Source: Sphingobacteriales bacterium (GTDB lineage Bacteria > Bacteroidota > Bacteroidia > Chitinophagales > Chitinophagaceae). Taken from it: a DNA stretch of 64,000 nucleotides. The notes beneath the pieces are model-generated. The model had not been told where the DNA came from and did not search any database. It saw only the letters and a program-made list of their open reading frames with translations. The number at the start of each line of letters is the position of its first letter. The stretch's first letter is position 1. This document shows, one piece after another, positions 19,566 to 30,413 of this stretch. Location of the stretch: NCBI GenBank assembly GCA_900299255.1, contig OMJB01000038.1, forward strand, positions 1 to 64,000. Reading direction: 5' to 3'. Both the position numbers and the translations under genes were made by a program.

Positions 19566-19761
19566 GTGCATAGCTCGGGCAGGTTCTTCGTAACTACTGA
19601 TCAAGTTGAATGGTACGAATCAAGTTGAAAAGTTGAGGGATTACGTATAAAGGTCGCTACTCCCTCACTCAAGCTCGCTCTGAATCTCTGGTTTGTAGTG
19701 TGAATTGTCTTAATGTTTCGACAATATTACATTATGTTTGTAATAAAAAATTGCCGTATCC

Positions 19762-21249
19762 ATGCTGGCTGGTTTCTTTCAAAGGATTGCAGTATTTATC
19801 TTGTCTGTTTATACTATGGGGGCATCATTTGCCTGTTTCGGCCGGGGATTTCCCGTATATTCTGAATTGTGTTTCGGTAACAGGCTAATTGTAAACAATG
19901 ATGGTAGTTTTGTAGTGGCCGGTTCTCGGGGTGAAAGCACATTTGGCAGTTTTCTTCCCGGAAGTGGAGGGTCTATTGTCAAGTTTGGTGTTGATGGTAC
20001 CCTTTTGTGGCATGCTGATGTAAGAACTCCGCCGGCATCAGGTATTTATACATACATCTCAGATGCCACTAAAGCACTTGATTCAGGTTACGTCATTTGC
20101 GGAGACAGCACCTACATCACTGGTTTGGTTAGCAGGCCCAATTATTTGTACCTAATCAAGTACGACGAGAATGGTAATAGGCTGTGGAGAAAGGATTACC
20201 CAAGTAACGATGCCAATTGTTATGGGAGCCTGAACACCATCAGGCAGAATGCTGTTGGCTCTGCGTATTATTGTTCAGGCTACAGCCTTTTTTACAAAAT
20301 GAACGCAGTAGGAGACTCGCTGTTTGCAGCAAATAACCCTGGTGTGTCAGGAAGATTTGGTTTGCTAAATAATGGAGGTATTGCTTTTGCTGACTTTGCA
20401 ACGCCCGAAAGGTTTAGGCTTACAGATTCATCATTTTCAGTTGTTGCGTCTGATAATTGTACGCTGAATTATGGGCTGAGTAACTTCGATATATTTCAAA
20501 CGTCCGATTCCTCCTGGCTGGTAGCCGGCACGTTGAGATACTCAAATGCCCGTGGAAATATTTTTCTCAATAAAGTCAGCAAAGACGGCCGTTTTATCTG
20601 GACTAAACTATACGCCTACAACGACCTGATTGGTGGAGTTGGTGTCACTGAGCATAACAGCCAATATTTTATTACTGGTACAACTAAGCGTTGCCTTAAT
20701 ACAGATACCCTCTTACATTGTTATGGAGTTTCAGATGCCATTATTGTGGCAACAGACACTGCCGGCATACAAACAAGCCAGCTTACTATTTCAGGTGATT
20801 CAGTTGTCGCAGATTCACTCATAAGTTATTGCGGGTTTCAGTCTGTGTTTTTAGGAGATACTATGTATACACTTGGTACACGGCAGTACCTTAGGAATTC
20901 GCAAATCACAACGTTTGAACGCACTTACCGTTCAGGTTTTATTGTTTGGAAGCACGTATTGAGCGATTTTGTAAACACTGAGAAAATACAGGACGTAAAA
21001 GCAAACGGATTTATGGTGTACCCTAATCCTGCTTCAGGTAATTTTACAATTAAGTTGCCTGAGGGTCTTCTGGAGCCTGCATCGGCTATAGTTTACGATG
21101 TGCAAGGCCGGGTTTGTTTCCGCCGGCTGGGTATCACATCAGCTGAGTTGCAAATCAGTACAAAAGGGTGGGTGCCTGGTTTGTATTTTGTTGTTGTAAA
21201 TACAAAAGGCCATATTTTTAGGCAAAAGCTGGCTATATCTGGTCATTAA
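19762..21249 (+). CDS. Secreted protein with T9SS type A sorting domain
   Basis: Beta-propeller-like repeats ('FVVAGSRGEST', 'GYVICGDSTYITG', 'SWLVAGTL', 'YFITGTTKR') and C-terminal 'GFMVYPNPASGNFTIKLPEG...IVYDVQGRVC...GLYFVVVNTKGHIFRQKLAI'. Confidence 0.88.
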   Translation: MLAGFFQRIAVFILSVYTMGASFACFGRGFPVYSELCFGNRLIVNNDGSFVVAGSRGESTFGSFLPGSGGSIVKFGVDGTLLWHADVRTPPASGIYTYISDATKALDSGYVICGDSTYITGLVSRPNYLYLIKYDENGNRLWRKDYPSNDANCYGSLNTIRQNAVGSAYYCSGYSLFYKMNAVGDSLFAANNPGVSGRFGLLNNGGIAFADFATPERFRLTDSSFSVVASDNCTLNYGLSNFDIFQTSDSSWLVAGTLRYSNARGNIFLNKVSKDGRFIWTKLYAYNDLIGGVGVTEHNSQYFITGTTKRCLNTDTLLHCYGVSDAIIVATDTAGIQTSQLTISGDSVVADSLISYCGFQSVFLGDTMYTLGTRQYLRNSQITTFERTYRSGFIVWKHVLSDFVNTEKIQDVKANGFMVYPNPASGNFTIKLPEGLLEPASAIVYDVQGRVCFRRLGITSAELQISTKGWVPGLYFVVVNTKGHIFRQKLAISGH

Positions 21250-21391
21250 TTCCTTTTTTTTGAACTTCGTGGCTCACCTAGTTTTATGGCTTGAAGCCTG
21301 TCTATTCCATCGTTGCTTGCTTTTCTAAGCCGTTATGTTAGGTATGTGCAATTTCAAATTCAGGTTTGTTTTCCAGATTCATATTTAGTAC

Positions 21392-22159
21392 TCAGTGAAG
21401 AATTATTCGTTTTGCTTTATCAAAATGTTTGTTTTCACCATACTGCACATATCCCAACTGATTAGTGAGCATCTGCGTACCACCAATTTTAAAATCCGGC
21501 GTGTTGTAGTGGGTATGGCCATACAGCCAGTATTCGATATCTGAGCTTTCAATAAAGTCGTGCATCTCGGTGGCAAATGCCTCATTAATTGCACTGCCTT
21601 TGTATTTCTCAGGATAGTTCTTCAGAGTGGGTACATGGTGCGTAAGCACTATTTTATGATTGGCTGTGCTGTTTACCGCAGCCTGTTTTATGTATCGGCA
21701 GGCTTCCGCGTGCAGTTCGTTGTATTCTGATATGCTTAGTTTGCCGCTGCCGCTTTCTATTGCATGAAAATCACTCATAGAGCGGGCAATCTCAAGTTCA
21801 TGGACCGGGTCTATCTGGCTCCATAATGTACTGCAGATCAGATCGGTATTGCCAATGGTAACTGTTGAGTTGTTAACCAGGAATATATTGTGGCGCACTG
21901 CTTCGTATACGGCGCCGCTTCTCATTGCAATATTGCTCCTGTAGTATTCATGGTTGCCCGGAATCCAATATGTTGCTTTGAAATTGTCGGAAACAAAATC
22001 TAGGAAGTCGCTATGAGCGTTCATTTGCGACAGTAACATAATATCACCGCCCAGCAATAAAATATCTGCCGCTAGCTGCAATCGGTATTTTGCTAACCAT
22101 TTCCTGTTTCTTTCAAACTCAAGATGCAGGTCAGAGCAATATTGTATGGTAATTGCCAT
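21392..22159 (-). CDS. Metallophosphoesterase
   Basis: 'IQYCSDLHLEF', 'LLLGGDI', 'IPGNHEYY', 'LTHHVPT', 'WLYGHTHYN'. Confidence 0.9.
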   Translation of the reverse strand: MAITIQYCSDLHLEFERNRKWLAKYRLQLAADILLLGGDIMLLSQMNAHSDFLDFVSDNFKATYWIPGNHEYYRSNIAMRSGAVYEAVRHNIFLVNNSTVTIGNTDLICSTLWSQIDPVHELEIARSMSDFHAIESGSGKLSISEYNELHAEACRYIKQAAVNSTANHKIVLTHHVPTLKNYPEKYKGSAINEAFATEMHDFIESSDIEYWLYGHTHYNTPDFKIGGTQMLTNQLGYVQYGENKHFDKAKRIILH

Positions 22160-22236
22160 CGTTTTATTTGTAGACTGCCTATCTTGTTATTTATACTTAG
22201 CACCTGGCTTAAGGATACCCAGGTGTCTCAGTTAGT

Positions 22237-22704
22237 TTAGTAGGTTGTTTTTGCCATTTTGTAATTTCTCCAAAGCCCTACAAGCGTAATAAAAAAAGCA
22301 AGAAGGATTGTTATGCCGCAGCACACAAGTGCAATGAAAACAAATTGATTTCCGGTTCCACCTGGTGGGGGCGATGATGTATTGGCATAAGGGGTCTGAA
22401 GGCTTGAACTGCCTGAGAGTGCCGCAGCAAGCCCGGCTGAACCATTTAGCCAGGTACCCGCCTGAAGAAGAATAAACCATGCCCGGAAGGCTTTTTTAGG
22501 CAGCAGCATTTCTCTGGCTATGAATCCCATTACAATCAACATCACACCGTTTGCAGTAAACTCAAGATGTGCCATTACAATACCCCGGTACCATTGTACT
22601 TTGTCTGGTGGCAGCAGGCCAACAATGCATCCTGCGGTCAGTTGTAGTACACCTAGGAATATTGTGAAAAAACTGATTTTTTTAACTTCTGTGTTTGATT
22701 CCAT
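22237..22704 (-). CDS. Four-TM membrane protein, hydroxylaminobenzene mutase (HabA)-like
   Basis: 155 aa, four hydrophobic segments; 'GIVMAHLEFTANGVMLIVMGFI' and 'AFRAWFILLQAGTWLNGSAGLAAALSG' recall HabA-type proteins. Confidence 0.45.
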   Translation of the reverse strand: MESNTEVKKISFFTIFLGVLQLTAGCIVGLLPPDKVQWYRGIVMAHLEFTANGVMLIVMGFIAREMLLPKKAFRAWFILLQAGTWLNGSAGLAAALSGSSSLQTPYANTSSPPPGGTGNQFVFIALVCCGITILLAFFITLVGLWRNYKMAKTTY

Positions 22705-22910
22705 ATCACTGGTTTATTTGTCAGTGATAAAATAAACAAATATTAGTCAGTTTTGGAAGCGTTATTCGGCAGGCTAATGAAAAAATTAGATATTTAAAGT
22801 AGGCAGCCTTTGGGGAGTATTACTGTCATTAATAGCTTACAACGGGCTTGGTTATCAGGTTGCATCTGGATGTATCTGCCAGGAATTTTTACAATCGTTT
22901 TTCTCCTTGA

Positions 22911-23603
22911 TCATATTACCACAAAATGGTAACCCTTACCTTTCAAAGTTACAATTTCAATTCCGTCTGCACCTGCAAAATATCCTCTCAGCTTGCGAAT
23001 ATAAACATCAAGATTGCGGGAGTTAAAGAACGAATCGTCTCCCCAAACCGCCTGGAGCAGAACACGCCGGTCAGTTTCATTGTTTTTATTGGCACATAGC
23101 ATACTTAGTATCTGCGCTTCCCGGTTGGAGAGCTTAATCACAGCAGCAGGTGTATGCAGCTCAAAACGGCCGGGGTAAAAGGTAAATTGTTTCAGTTTTA
23201 CTTCATCGGGTAGCGACTGTTGGGCTGTTGTTTCTTTCTTCATGATCTTAAGCTGGTTTTCTATTCGAACCACCAGTTCTTCCATGCTGAAAGGCTTTTT
23301 AAGGTAATCAGTGCCACCCGAAGAAAATCCTTTTACAATATCGTTTGGCTGTGATTTTGCTGTAAGAAATATGATGGGCAGGCCGGGAACTACATTCCGT
23401 ATATGGTTGGCCAATGCATAGCCGTCTATATTGGGCAGCATTACATCAAGCAGGCAGATATCAGGGTCAAAGTGACTAATGTGCTCCGTTACTTTGCTGC
23501 CGTCGGGCTTGTGGAGCACTTCAAATCCGCGCAGCTCAAGCGTGTCTTTTACAATGCGTGCCAGATAGGGTTCGTCTTCGATATAGAGTATCTTCTTTTT
23601 CAT
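22911..23603 (-). CDS. OmpR-family response regulator
   Basis: Receiver 'ILYIEDEPYLARIVKDTLE', 'DICLLDVMLPNIDGY', 'YLKKPF', and C-terminal winged helix 'LSNREAQILSMLCANKN...DVYIRKLRGYF'. Confidence 0.95.
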   Translation of the reverse strand: MKKKILYIEDEPYLARIVKDTLELRGFEVLHKPDGSKVTEHISHFDPDICLLDVMLPNIDGYALANHIRNVVPGLPIIFLTAKSQPNDIVKGFSSGGTDYLKKPFSMEELVVRIENQLKIMKKETTAQQSLPDEVKLKQFTFYPGRFELHTPAAVIKLSNREAQILSMLCANKNNETDRRVLLQAVWGDDSFFNSRNLDVYIRKLRGYFAGADGIEIVTLKGKGYHFVVI

Positions 23604-23672
23604 GCTGTATTATACTGCTGATCCAGGTTGGATTTGGCAACACTGCAAGGCACGGCCTTTGATTCGTCTCAG

Positions 23673-24998
23673 CTAAAACGTTAGGGTAAATTCACAACCT
23701 CCCTGAGCGATGTTCCTTACGTTTATGCTGCCATTGTGCTGGCGCATTACCTGCGCGGCGTAGCTCAGCCCAAGCCCATGGCCTTTTGTGTCGTGCCTGT
23801 CGGCGTTCGGCACCCTGAAAAATTTCTCGAATATTTTGTCGCGGTATTCTTCAGGAATGCCAGGCCCGTTGTCTGCAAAACTAAGCTGCAACTTTCCTGC
23901 CGCTTCTTTTAGCCTGATCAATATATTTATCCTGCCTTGTCCGTATTTCATGCTGTTATCCAGCAAGTTCACTAATACACCCTGTATATGCAGTTTGTCT
24001 GCAGGCACATTGAAGTCATTTCCGAATGTTTCAAAGGTTAATGTAGTATTGTTTTTGTCAAACCTCGGCTGCATTGCCCCGATCACTTCCCGTACCAGTA
24101 GTTCCAGGTTGCAGCTTTCCTGCTGCAGGTATATTTTCCCTGATTCCAGCAGTGATGTATTCAGCACTCTTGTAGCCAGTAGTTCCAGCCTGTCCATTTC
24201 TGCAGTAGCCATACTCAGATATTCTCTGTTCAGCTTTGGGTTATCTATTATGTTGTAGGTGCTTAGCGCTTCAAGTGCCGCTTTCACTGTAGCAATAGGG
24301 GTTTTCAATTCATGCGACATATTGCTGATGAAATCATCTTTCATTTCACCCAATTTTAATTGTGCTTTCAGGCTTTTGTAGGCAATCATAAATGCAGCAG
24401 CAGTAAGCGACAATAATATCACGACAAACAGGTATTGTGGCAACATGTGGCCTATCAGGTAACCCCGGTAATCTTTTACTACTACTCCACGGGCATCTGT
24501 AAAAAAATCACTTCTGATAAAAATGCTCGACTTAGAGAATTTGTCACTGTCGCTGTTGTTGATCCACTCTGCATTAAAGTTCCAGCCATTGTGCCGCATA
24601 CTGCTGGTAAACATCTCGTTGAATACGATACTGTCTATGCCGTAGAGGTGTTTTTCAAGAGTGGGGGAAATGTAATTTGCACCTATAGTACTTAGTACAT
24701 GGTGTACGCCTCTTTCAGATAGTTTTATTTCTTTATTTAAGTCGTTTTTTCTGTTGTAGGTGCCAGCTGCTTTAATTGCTGCATTCGCCGACGTGTCAAC
24801 TATATTGGTTAGGTACAGCGAGTCCGAAATTCGCTGTTGTACATCAGTAAACAGGTCAGTCAGGTTTTCCTTCAGGCGGCTGCGTTCTTCATTGTACTGG
24901 CTGATCAGCCACTGTACCGAAAATACAATCAATAAGGCCTGGCAAAAGAGCATTAACCCTTTAATTTGAACTGTTTTTATTTTCTTGTTTGCTGCCAA
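23673..24998 (-). CDS. Sensor histidine kinase
   Basis: 'DDFISNMSHELKTPIATVKAALEAL', 'NLLDNSMKYGQG', 'FADNGPGIP', 'GHGLGLSYAAQVM'. Lies directly upstream of the regulator gene on the same strand. Confidence 0.95.
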   Translation of the reverse strand: MAANKKIKTVQIKGLMLFCQALLIVFSVQWLISQYNEERSRLKENLTDLFTDVQQRISDSLYLTNIVDTSANAAIKAAGTYNRKNDLNKEIKLSERGVHHVLSTIGANYISPTLEKHLYGIDSIVFNEMFTSSMRHNGWNFNAEWINNSDSDKFSKSSIFIRSDFFTDARGVVVKDYRGYLIGHMLPQYLFVVILLSLTAAAFMIAYKSLKAQLKLGEMKDDFISNMSHELKTPIATVKAALEALSTYNIIDNPKLNREYLSMATAEMDRLELLATRVLNTSLLESGKIYLQQESCNLELLVREVIGAMQPRFDKNNTTLTFETFGNDFNVPADKLHIQGVLVNLLDNSMKYGQGRINILIRLKEAAGKLQLSFADNGPGIPEEYRDKIFEKFFRVPNADRHDTKGHGLGLSYAAQVMRQHNGSINVRNIAQGGCEFTLTF

Positions 24999-25328
24999 GG
25001 TTGAACGGTATAGAACAAATGTAATGCGTTAAAGAATTCACAGATACTTTTTTAACCTATTTTAACATTGGGGATTACTGGCCTGATTTGCATGAAAAAT
25101 CACTTTTTCATGCTTCAGTTTATTGCGGGCAAATAATCAGGGTTGGTATTGATATACGCAGTAAATTTACTCCTTGCCTTTGGTTTTGCCAGCAGTCAAT
25201 TTTTGCAGGCACCTGTTCAGAAGGAGTTCGTATCGGAAACCAGAAGGAGGTGCATGTGCCGGATCATTGCAGGTAATAACTGGAATAGGGTAGGCCGCAT
25301 CAATCGTTTATCAACAAAAACAAACAAA

Positions 25329-25757
25329 ATGGAAGAATCAAAAAATAATGGGGGCAACGCAGCATCAGCTGATAATAGTACCCCTAAGGTAACAGGAATC
25401 GGTGGTGTGTTCTTTATATCTGACAATCCTAAAGAAACCAAAGAATGGTATGCTGCCAATCTAGGCCTGGAAATGAATGAATGGGGGGCTGTAAGTTTTG
25501 ATTCGCGCGACATCGGCAATCCAGACCAGATTAATACATTACAGTGGAGCCTGTTCAAAAAAGGAACAGACTACCTGGAGCCGTCAAAAAAGGAGTTTAT
25601 GATCAATTACCGGGTTCAGCATATTGAGGCACTGGTAGAGAAACTGCGCGCCAACGGCGTAACTATAGTGGATGAAATAGCTACATATGATTTCGGAAAG
25701 TTTATTCATATTATGGATGCCGATGGCAATAAAATAGAACTATGGGAGCCATGTTAA
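25329..25757 (+). CDS. VOC/glyoxalase family protein
   Basis: 'GIGGVFFISDNPKETKEWYAANLGLEMNEWGAVSF...FGKFIHIMDADGNKIELWEPC'. Start refined to ATG 25329. Confidence 0.88.
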   Translation: MEESKNNGGNAASADNSTPKVTGIGGVFFISDNPKETKEWYAANLGLEMNEWGAVSFDSRDIGNPDQINTLQWSLFKKGTDYLEPSKKEFMINYRVQHIEALVEKLRANGVTIVDEIATYDFGKFIHIMDADGNKIELWEPC

Positions 25758-25823
25758 GCCGAAATCGAAAACCATAACGCTCACATTGCGTACCTTCGCA
25801 ATCCTTTTTAAGAAATAATTATT

Positions 25824-27587
25824 ATGTATAGGACACACACTTGTGGTGAATTAAGAATAAGTAATGCAGGAAATGAAGTAACGCTGGCGGGCTGGGTGCA
25901 GACAATCCGAAAGTTTGGCAGCATAACTTTTGTGGATCTGCGCGATAGATATGGCCTCACGCAGCTGTTATTTGACGAACAGCTCAATGACAGGCTGTCG
26001 GCAAGCCCGCTGGGCAGGGAATTTGTGCTGCAGGTTAAGGGGAAGGTGCTGGAACGTACCAACAAGAATGCTAAGATACCTACCGGAGATGTAGAAATTA
26101 GTGTGAGTGATTATACTGTACTTAACGGAGCCAATACGCCTCCCTTCACTATAGAAGAAGATACTGATGGCGGTGATGAACTGCGCATGAAATACCGTTA
26201 TCTCGATCTCCGCAGGCCTGTTCTGAAACGCAATATGGAACTAAGGTACCGGGTAAACCGCTCTGTGCGCAACTATCTCGACACAGCTGGTTTTTGGGAT
26301 ATTGAAACGCCGTTTCTTATTCGTAGCACTCCTGAGGGAGCAAGAGATTTTGTGGTGCCGTCAAGAATGAACGAGGGGCAGTTCTATGCCCTGCCTCAGA
26401 GCCCTCAGACATTCAAACAGTTGCTGATGGTGAGTGGCTATGACCGCTATTACCAGATTGTGAAGTGCTTCAGGGATGAAGACCTGAGGGCAGACAGGCA
26501 GCCGGAGTTTACACAGATAGACTGTGAAATGTGCTTTGTGGAGCAGGAGGATATACTCAATACTTTTGAAGGTTTGTTTAAGCATGTTTTTAAAGACGTA
26601 AAGGGTATCGAAATAACTGAGGCTTTCCCACGAATGACTTTTGACGATGCCATGTGGCTTTACGGTAACGATAAGCCGGATATCAGGTTTGAAATGAAGC
26701 TGCAGAATCTTAAAGTGAATTTTCAGAACATGGAGAATTCGCCGGTTGATGCGAGTGGTTTTAAGGTGTTTGAAGACGCCGAAACAATTGTTGCAATCGC
26801 AGTTCCGGGTGCAGCAGAATATACCCGTAAACAGCTGGACGAACTGACTGAATGGGTGAAGCGGCCTCAGATAGGCATGAGCGGTGTAGTGTATGTGAAA
26901 TGCAATACCGATGGCACTTTCAAAAGCAGTATCGATAAGTTCTTTAATGAAGAACAGCTGGGCAAAATTGCAGGGTTCTGCGGTGCAGGTTCGGGCGACC
27001 TGATACTGATGCTCGCTGGTGCCGAGACCCGCACCCGCAAAGCAATGAGTGAGCTGCGCCTTGAAATGGGTAATCGTTTGGGTTTCCGTGATCCGGCTGT
27101 TTATAAACCTTTATGGGTAATTGATTTTCCGCTGTTTGAGTATGATGAGGATGGCAAACGCTGGGTGGCAAGGCATCATCCGTTTACTTCTCCTAAACCA
27201 GAGCAAATACCCCTTATGGACGATCTGAGCAGATATGCAGAGATCAAAGCCAATGCATACGATATGGTACTTAACGGTACCGAAATTGGAGGCGGCTCTA
27301 TACGCATTTACCAGCGCGATCTGCAGGAGAAAATGTTTGCCGCGCTGGGTATGAGCAAAGAAGAAGCACAGGAGAAATTTGGTTTCCTTATGGGTGCATT
27401 TGAATATGGTGCACCTCCACATGGTGGCCTGGCGCTCGGATTCGACAGGCTTTGCGCATTGCTGGGAGGGCAGGAGAGTATACGTGATTTTATAGCCTTC
27501 CCTAAAAACAATGCCGGAAGGGATGTGATGCTTGATGCGCCGTCTGGCATAGATGAGGCGCAGAAAAAAGAGCTTGGGTTGCAGTAG
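25824..27587 (+). CDS. aspS: Aspartate--tRNA ligase
   Basis: '[44 protein letters not shown]', 'ARDFVVPSR...[15 protein letters not shown]', '[26 protein letters not shown]', '[10 protein letters not shown]'. Confidence 0.98.
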   Translation: MYRTHTCGELRISNAGNEVTLAGWVQTIRKFGSITFVDLRDRYGLTQLLFDEQLNDRLSASPLGREFVLQVKGKVLERTNKNAKIPTGDVEISVSDYTVLNGANTPPFTIEEDTDGGDELRMKYRYLDLRRPVLKRNMELRYRVNRSVRNYLDTAGFWDIETPFLIRSTPEGARDFVVPSRMNEGQFYALPQSPQTFKQLLMVSGYDRYYQIVKCFRDEDLRADRQPEFTQIDCEMCFVEQEDILNTFEGLFKHVFKDVKGIEITEAFPRMTFDDAMWLYGNDKPDIRFEMKLQNLKVNFQNMENSPVDASGFKVFEDAETIVAIAVPGAAEYTRKQLDELTEWVKRPQIGMSGVVYVKCNTDGTFKSSIDKFFNEEQLGKIAGFCGAGSGDLILMLAGAETRTRKAMSELRLEMGNRLGFRDPAVYKPLWVIDFPLFEYDEDGKRWVARHHPFTSPKPEQIPLMDDLSRYAEIKANAYDMVLNGTEIGGGSIRIYQRDLQEKMFAALGMSKEEAQEKFGFLMGAFEYGAPPHGGLALGFDRLCALLGGQESIRDFIAFPKNNAGRDVMLDAPSGIDEAQKKELGLQ

Positions 27588-27869
27588 TTCATTATATATT
27601 AAAAATTACTTATTTATAGTTTTTCGGCGATGCCATGGCTTAATATGCCATGGCATTGTTATGCTGTTTTTGTTTGCATTATAGTATGTTTAGCTAAATG
27701 AAATCGCGCTGTTTGGTTATGATTAAAATTCTAACGGTTTATGACAAACGTCAGTCAATATCAAGGGCTGGTGAACGAATTTTACACCGGATTTTAAAGC
27801 TCGTTTTTGAAGTCAGGTTAAAATAAGTGGTGTTGTAAAAATTATTTTTTAATCAAAAAAACAGTGAAA

Positions 27870-28721
27870 ATGAAAAAGCTTATCCTCACAGCGTCATTGC
27901 TCGCCTTTGGCACTTTTATGTTCACAGCACAGTATGGCTGTAAAAAGAGTTCATCGAATACCGTTGACTCAGTTAGCTGCTCAGATGCAAATCTGCTTCA
28001 ATCGGTTTTGTCTATTACAGGTGGAGTGTTGAAATCAGGAAGCTTCCCAACAAGCAGCACTAGCGGTGCGCCTGTTCTTTCAGCCTATCAGTCTTCTGCT
28101 GGCCTGAGTGCGGGGCATGCCTTATTGTTGCCTTTTAATTATTCATCCACTGCAGGTATTTCAAAAGTAATTGTACAGGTTGAGAATGCTACCAACGGCT
28201 ACATTGAGACTTCGTCATATTCTTCTTCAGGCAATTCAGGAGTAATTGTATTGAATATCTCTATTCCAGGCCGTGTAAAATACGGTTCATTTACACTGCG
28301 CTATATTATTATTGATAATTCAGGTAACGTTTCAAATGTGATCAGTACTGAAGTAGTAATCAATGCGCCTGTTACCTGTGCCAATGCAAGCGTGTCGGGT
28401 AGCGAAGGGTTGACATTTACGACTATTGATATGACTGGTAAATCATCTGGTACTATGACACTGACTTACGATACCTACACTGTTCCAGACAGGATAGATG
28501 TGTATCAGGGCAGCAAATGGCTCACCGGTACCGGTACCAATCCGAATTCACCAATTCCTCCTCAGTGCGATTGCAGCACTCCATTGCCAGGCTTTATCGG
28601 AGCTAACGGAACACTTACTTTCCCTTACGATGCCAATCTTTCAAAAGACATCACTGTAGTAGTGAGTGGTTGCCTGGGTGGCGGTACCGCATGGGACTGG
28701 TCAACAAGTTGTCCTCATTAA
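27870..28721 (+). CDS. Hypothetical lipoprotein
   Basis: Signal with lipobox-like 'AQYGC'; beta-rich body; ATG at 27870 preferred over GTG 27864; followed by a strong terminator. Confidence 0.65.
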   Translation: MKKLILTASLLAFGTFMFTAQYGCKKSSSNTVDSVSCSDANLLQSVLSITGGVLKSGSFPTSSTSGAPVLSAYQSSAGLSAGHALLLPFNYSSTAGISKVIVQVENATNGYIETSSYSSSGNSGVIVLNISIPGRVKYGSFTLRYIIIDNSGNVSNVISTEVVINAPVTCANASVSGSEGLTFTTIDMTGKSSGTMTLTYDTYTVPDRIDVYQGSKWLTGTGTNPNSPIPPQCDCSTPLPGFIGANGTLTFPYDANLSKDITVVVSGCLGGGTAWDWSTSCPH

Positions 28722-28744
28722 TCGTTTATTGTTGGTTATACATT

Positions 28745-28779
28745 GCGGTCGCTTTCTCAAAAAGTGGCCGCTTTTTTTT
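28745..28779 (+). terminator. Rho-independent terminator
   Basis: GCGGTCGCTTT-CTCAA-AAAGTGGCCGC followed by a T8 run. Confidence 0.85.
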
Positions 28780-29035
28780 GCCGTCAAGGTATTCAACTGC
28801 TACCTGACACTTTTAAAACCTATTGACCCTTGGTTGTATTCTTTTCGGTCTTTGTTCTATGTTAGCCGTACATTACACTTTTTTATTGGCAACCTATGTC
28901 TGGAATACACAAAGAGAACTTTCCTAAAAAGTGGTTTCTGCCATGTCCCTGAATTGTCAATGCTTATTAGTTCATCTATGATTGTTGGCGTATATTTGAA
29001 TATTATCTTAATTCAGAAAAGGCAGTATTTTGAAA

Positions 29036-30376
29036 ATGGTTCGGGCAATATCAGGTGGCCGGCGAGGTATTGGGCGAGTCGCATTTATGCTGTTGTTTCT
29101 GATTGTCGGTGTGCCTGCAATGGCACAAACACGGTTCAAAGGTGTTTTGTATAATGCAGCAGACTCATTGGTGATACCTTTTGCGGCGGTGTCGGTATCG
29201 GAACTTGGATTGTCTATGCTTACAGGTGAGCATGGCGAATTCTCGTTTATGGTACCTAAGGGTACACCCCAGTTGACACTGAATGTGTTTGCTATTGGCT
29301 GCAAAAAGACGATAGTGTACACTTTACCGGATAATAAGCTGAAGAAGATATACCTGAACGTTGACCAACATGCTCTGAGTGAGTTTGCCCTGCGCGGTAT
29401 GAGTGCAGAGGAAGTGGTTGTGAAGGCGATAGCTTCCATTCCCGCTAATTATGCCGATACTTCTTATTTCGATCATTCGTTTTATCGCAGGTATCAGCGG
29501 GTGAATAACAGATATACCAACCTGATGGAGGCGAGTCCGGTGGTGATGTTTAAGTTGAGTGGCGGACGGCATGGTTTGAATAGTAAGGAGGCGTTTGCCG
29601 TAAGTAAGGTTAGGCGGAGCAACTATCATCCAAATATTACCAATGCGGTTGAAGACAATCCTATGGATCTGCTGGTGCAAAATCCAATTTATCATCTCCA
29701 CGAAAGTGCGCTGGATCCGGGGAGGTTTTCCGGTTACAGGTTTAAATTCGATACTTCCAATAAGACCAAAGACTATGTGATCAACTATATATGCCTAAGT
29801 TATTCAACCGACCACCATGGCATACAAGGCGACTTTGTGCTTTTGGACCTGAATGGTGAGGCATGGGATAGCGGCACAGTGGTGATCGACCGTGATAGTT
29901 ATGCCATCAAGAAATTCTACCGAGTATCTCACCGCTACTTTGACTATAAGTACAAGTACTTTCCCCCGCAGAATAACAAGGTGCGATATAATGGCCGGTA
30001 CTACTTCTTCGAGTTTACCGGCGGCGATCTGGAGGCCGAATATCAGCAGCGTAACGGCAAGTGGTATCTGGCAAAGATGGCGCGGAAGTATACCAATCAG
30101 TTTTATGTTCCGCTTTTTGAGACCCTTGAATTTGAGAACACCGATTATTTTGAATGGTATTCTGATACTGTTACCAGATACACCACGGCCGAATATGTTG
30201 ATAAGTTCCACCCGATAATGGCTACCGCTGCACGAGACTACAATGCCACAGACTGGCTGGTGGAGAAGTTCCCGTTTCACTACGCAAAAAGTGCAGACGT
30301 GTTCAGCGACCTTGAAAAAGACGGGCCGGTATTGAAGCAGTTTTACAACGAAAGTAAAATTGACGAAAGCCGTTAG
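29036..30376 (+). CDS. Exported protein with N-terminal carboxypeptidase-regulatory-like beta-sandwich domain
   Basis: Signal peptide, then 'TRFKGVLYNAADSLVIPFAAVSVSELGLSMLTGEHGEFSFMVPKG..LTLNVFAIGCKK' typical of CarboxypepD_reg-like domains. ATG 29036 preferred over TTG 29030. Confidence 0.75.
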   Translation: MVRAISGGRRGIGRVAFMLLFLIVGVPAMAQTRFKGVLYNAADSLVIPFAAVSVSELGLSMLTGEHGEFSFMVPKGTPQLTLNVFAIGCKKTIVYTLPDNKLKKIYLNVDQHALSEFALRGMSAEEVVVKAIASIPANYADTSYFDHSFYRRYQRVNNRYTNLMEASPVVMFKLSGGRHGLNSKEAFAVSKVRRSNYHPNITNAVEDNPMDLLVQNPIYHLHESALDPGRFSGYRFKFDTSNKTKDYVINYICLSYSTDHHGIQGDFVLLDLNGEAWDSGTVVIDRDSYAIKKFYRVSHRYFDYKYKYFPPQNNKVRYNGRYYFFEFTGGDLEAEYQQRNGKWYLAKMARKYTNQFYVPLFETLEFENTDYFEWYSDTVTRYTTAEYVDKFHPIMATAARDYNATDWLVEKFPFHYAKSADVFSDLEKDGPVLKQFYNESKIDESR

Positions 30377-30413
30377 CCAGAACAAACGTTCGATGGAAAA
30401 AGATTCAGGCCTA

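Noticed and set aside
22911-24998. Two-component pair as a novel signalling system
   Set aside because: Both proteins have complete canonical motifs and standard organisation; ordinary.
27630-27656. ATGCCATGGC...GCCATGGCAT hairpin after aspS
   Set aside because: Good stem but weak T run; may be a terminator but not listed as one with confidence.
28666-29154. 162-aa plus-strand ORF spanning the gap between two exported proteins
   Set aside because: Overlaps the 3' end of one gene and 5' end of the next and runs through a strong terminator hairpin with a T8 run.
29804-30385. 193-aa minus-strand ORF
   Set aside because: Fully antisense to the well-supported CDS at 29036-30376.
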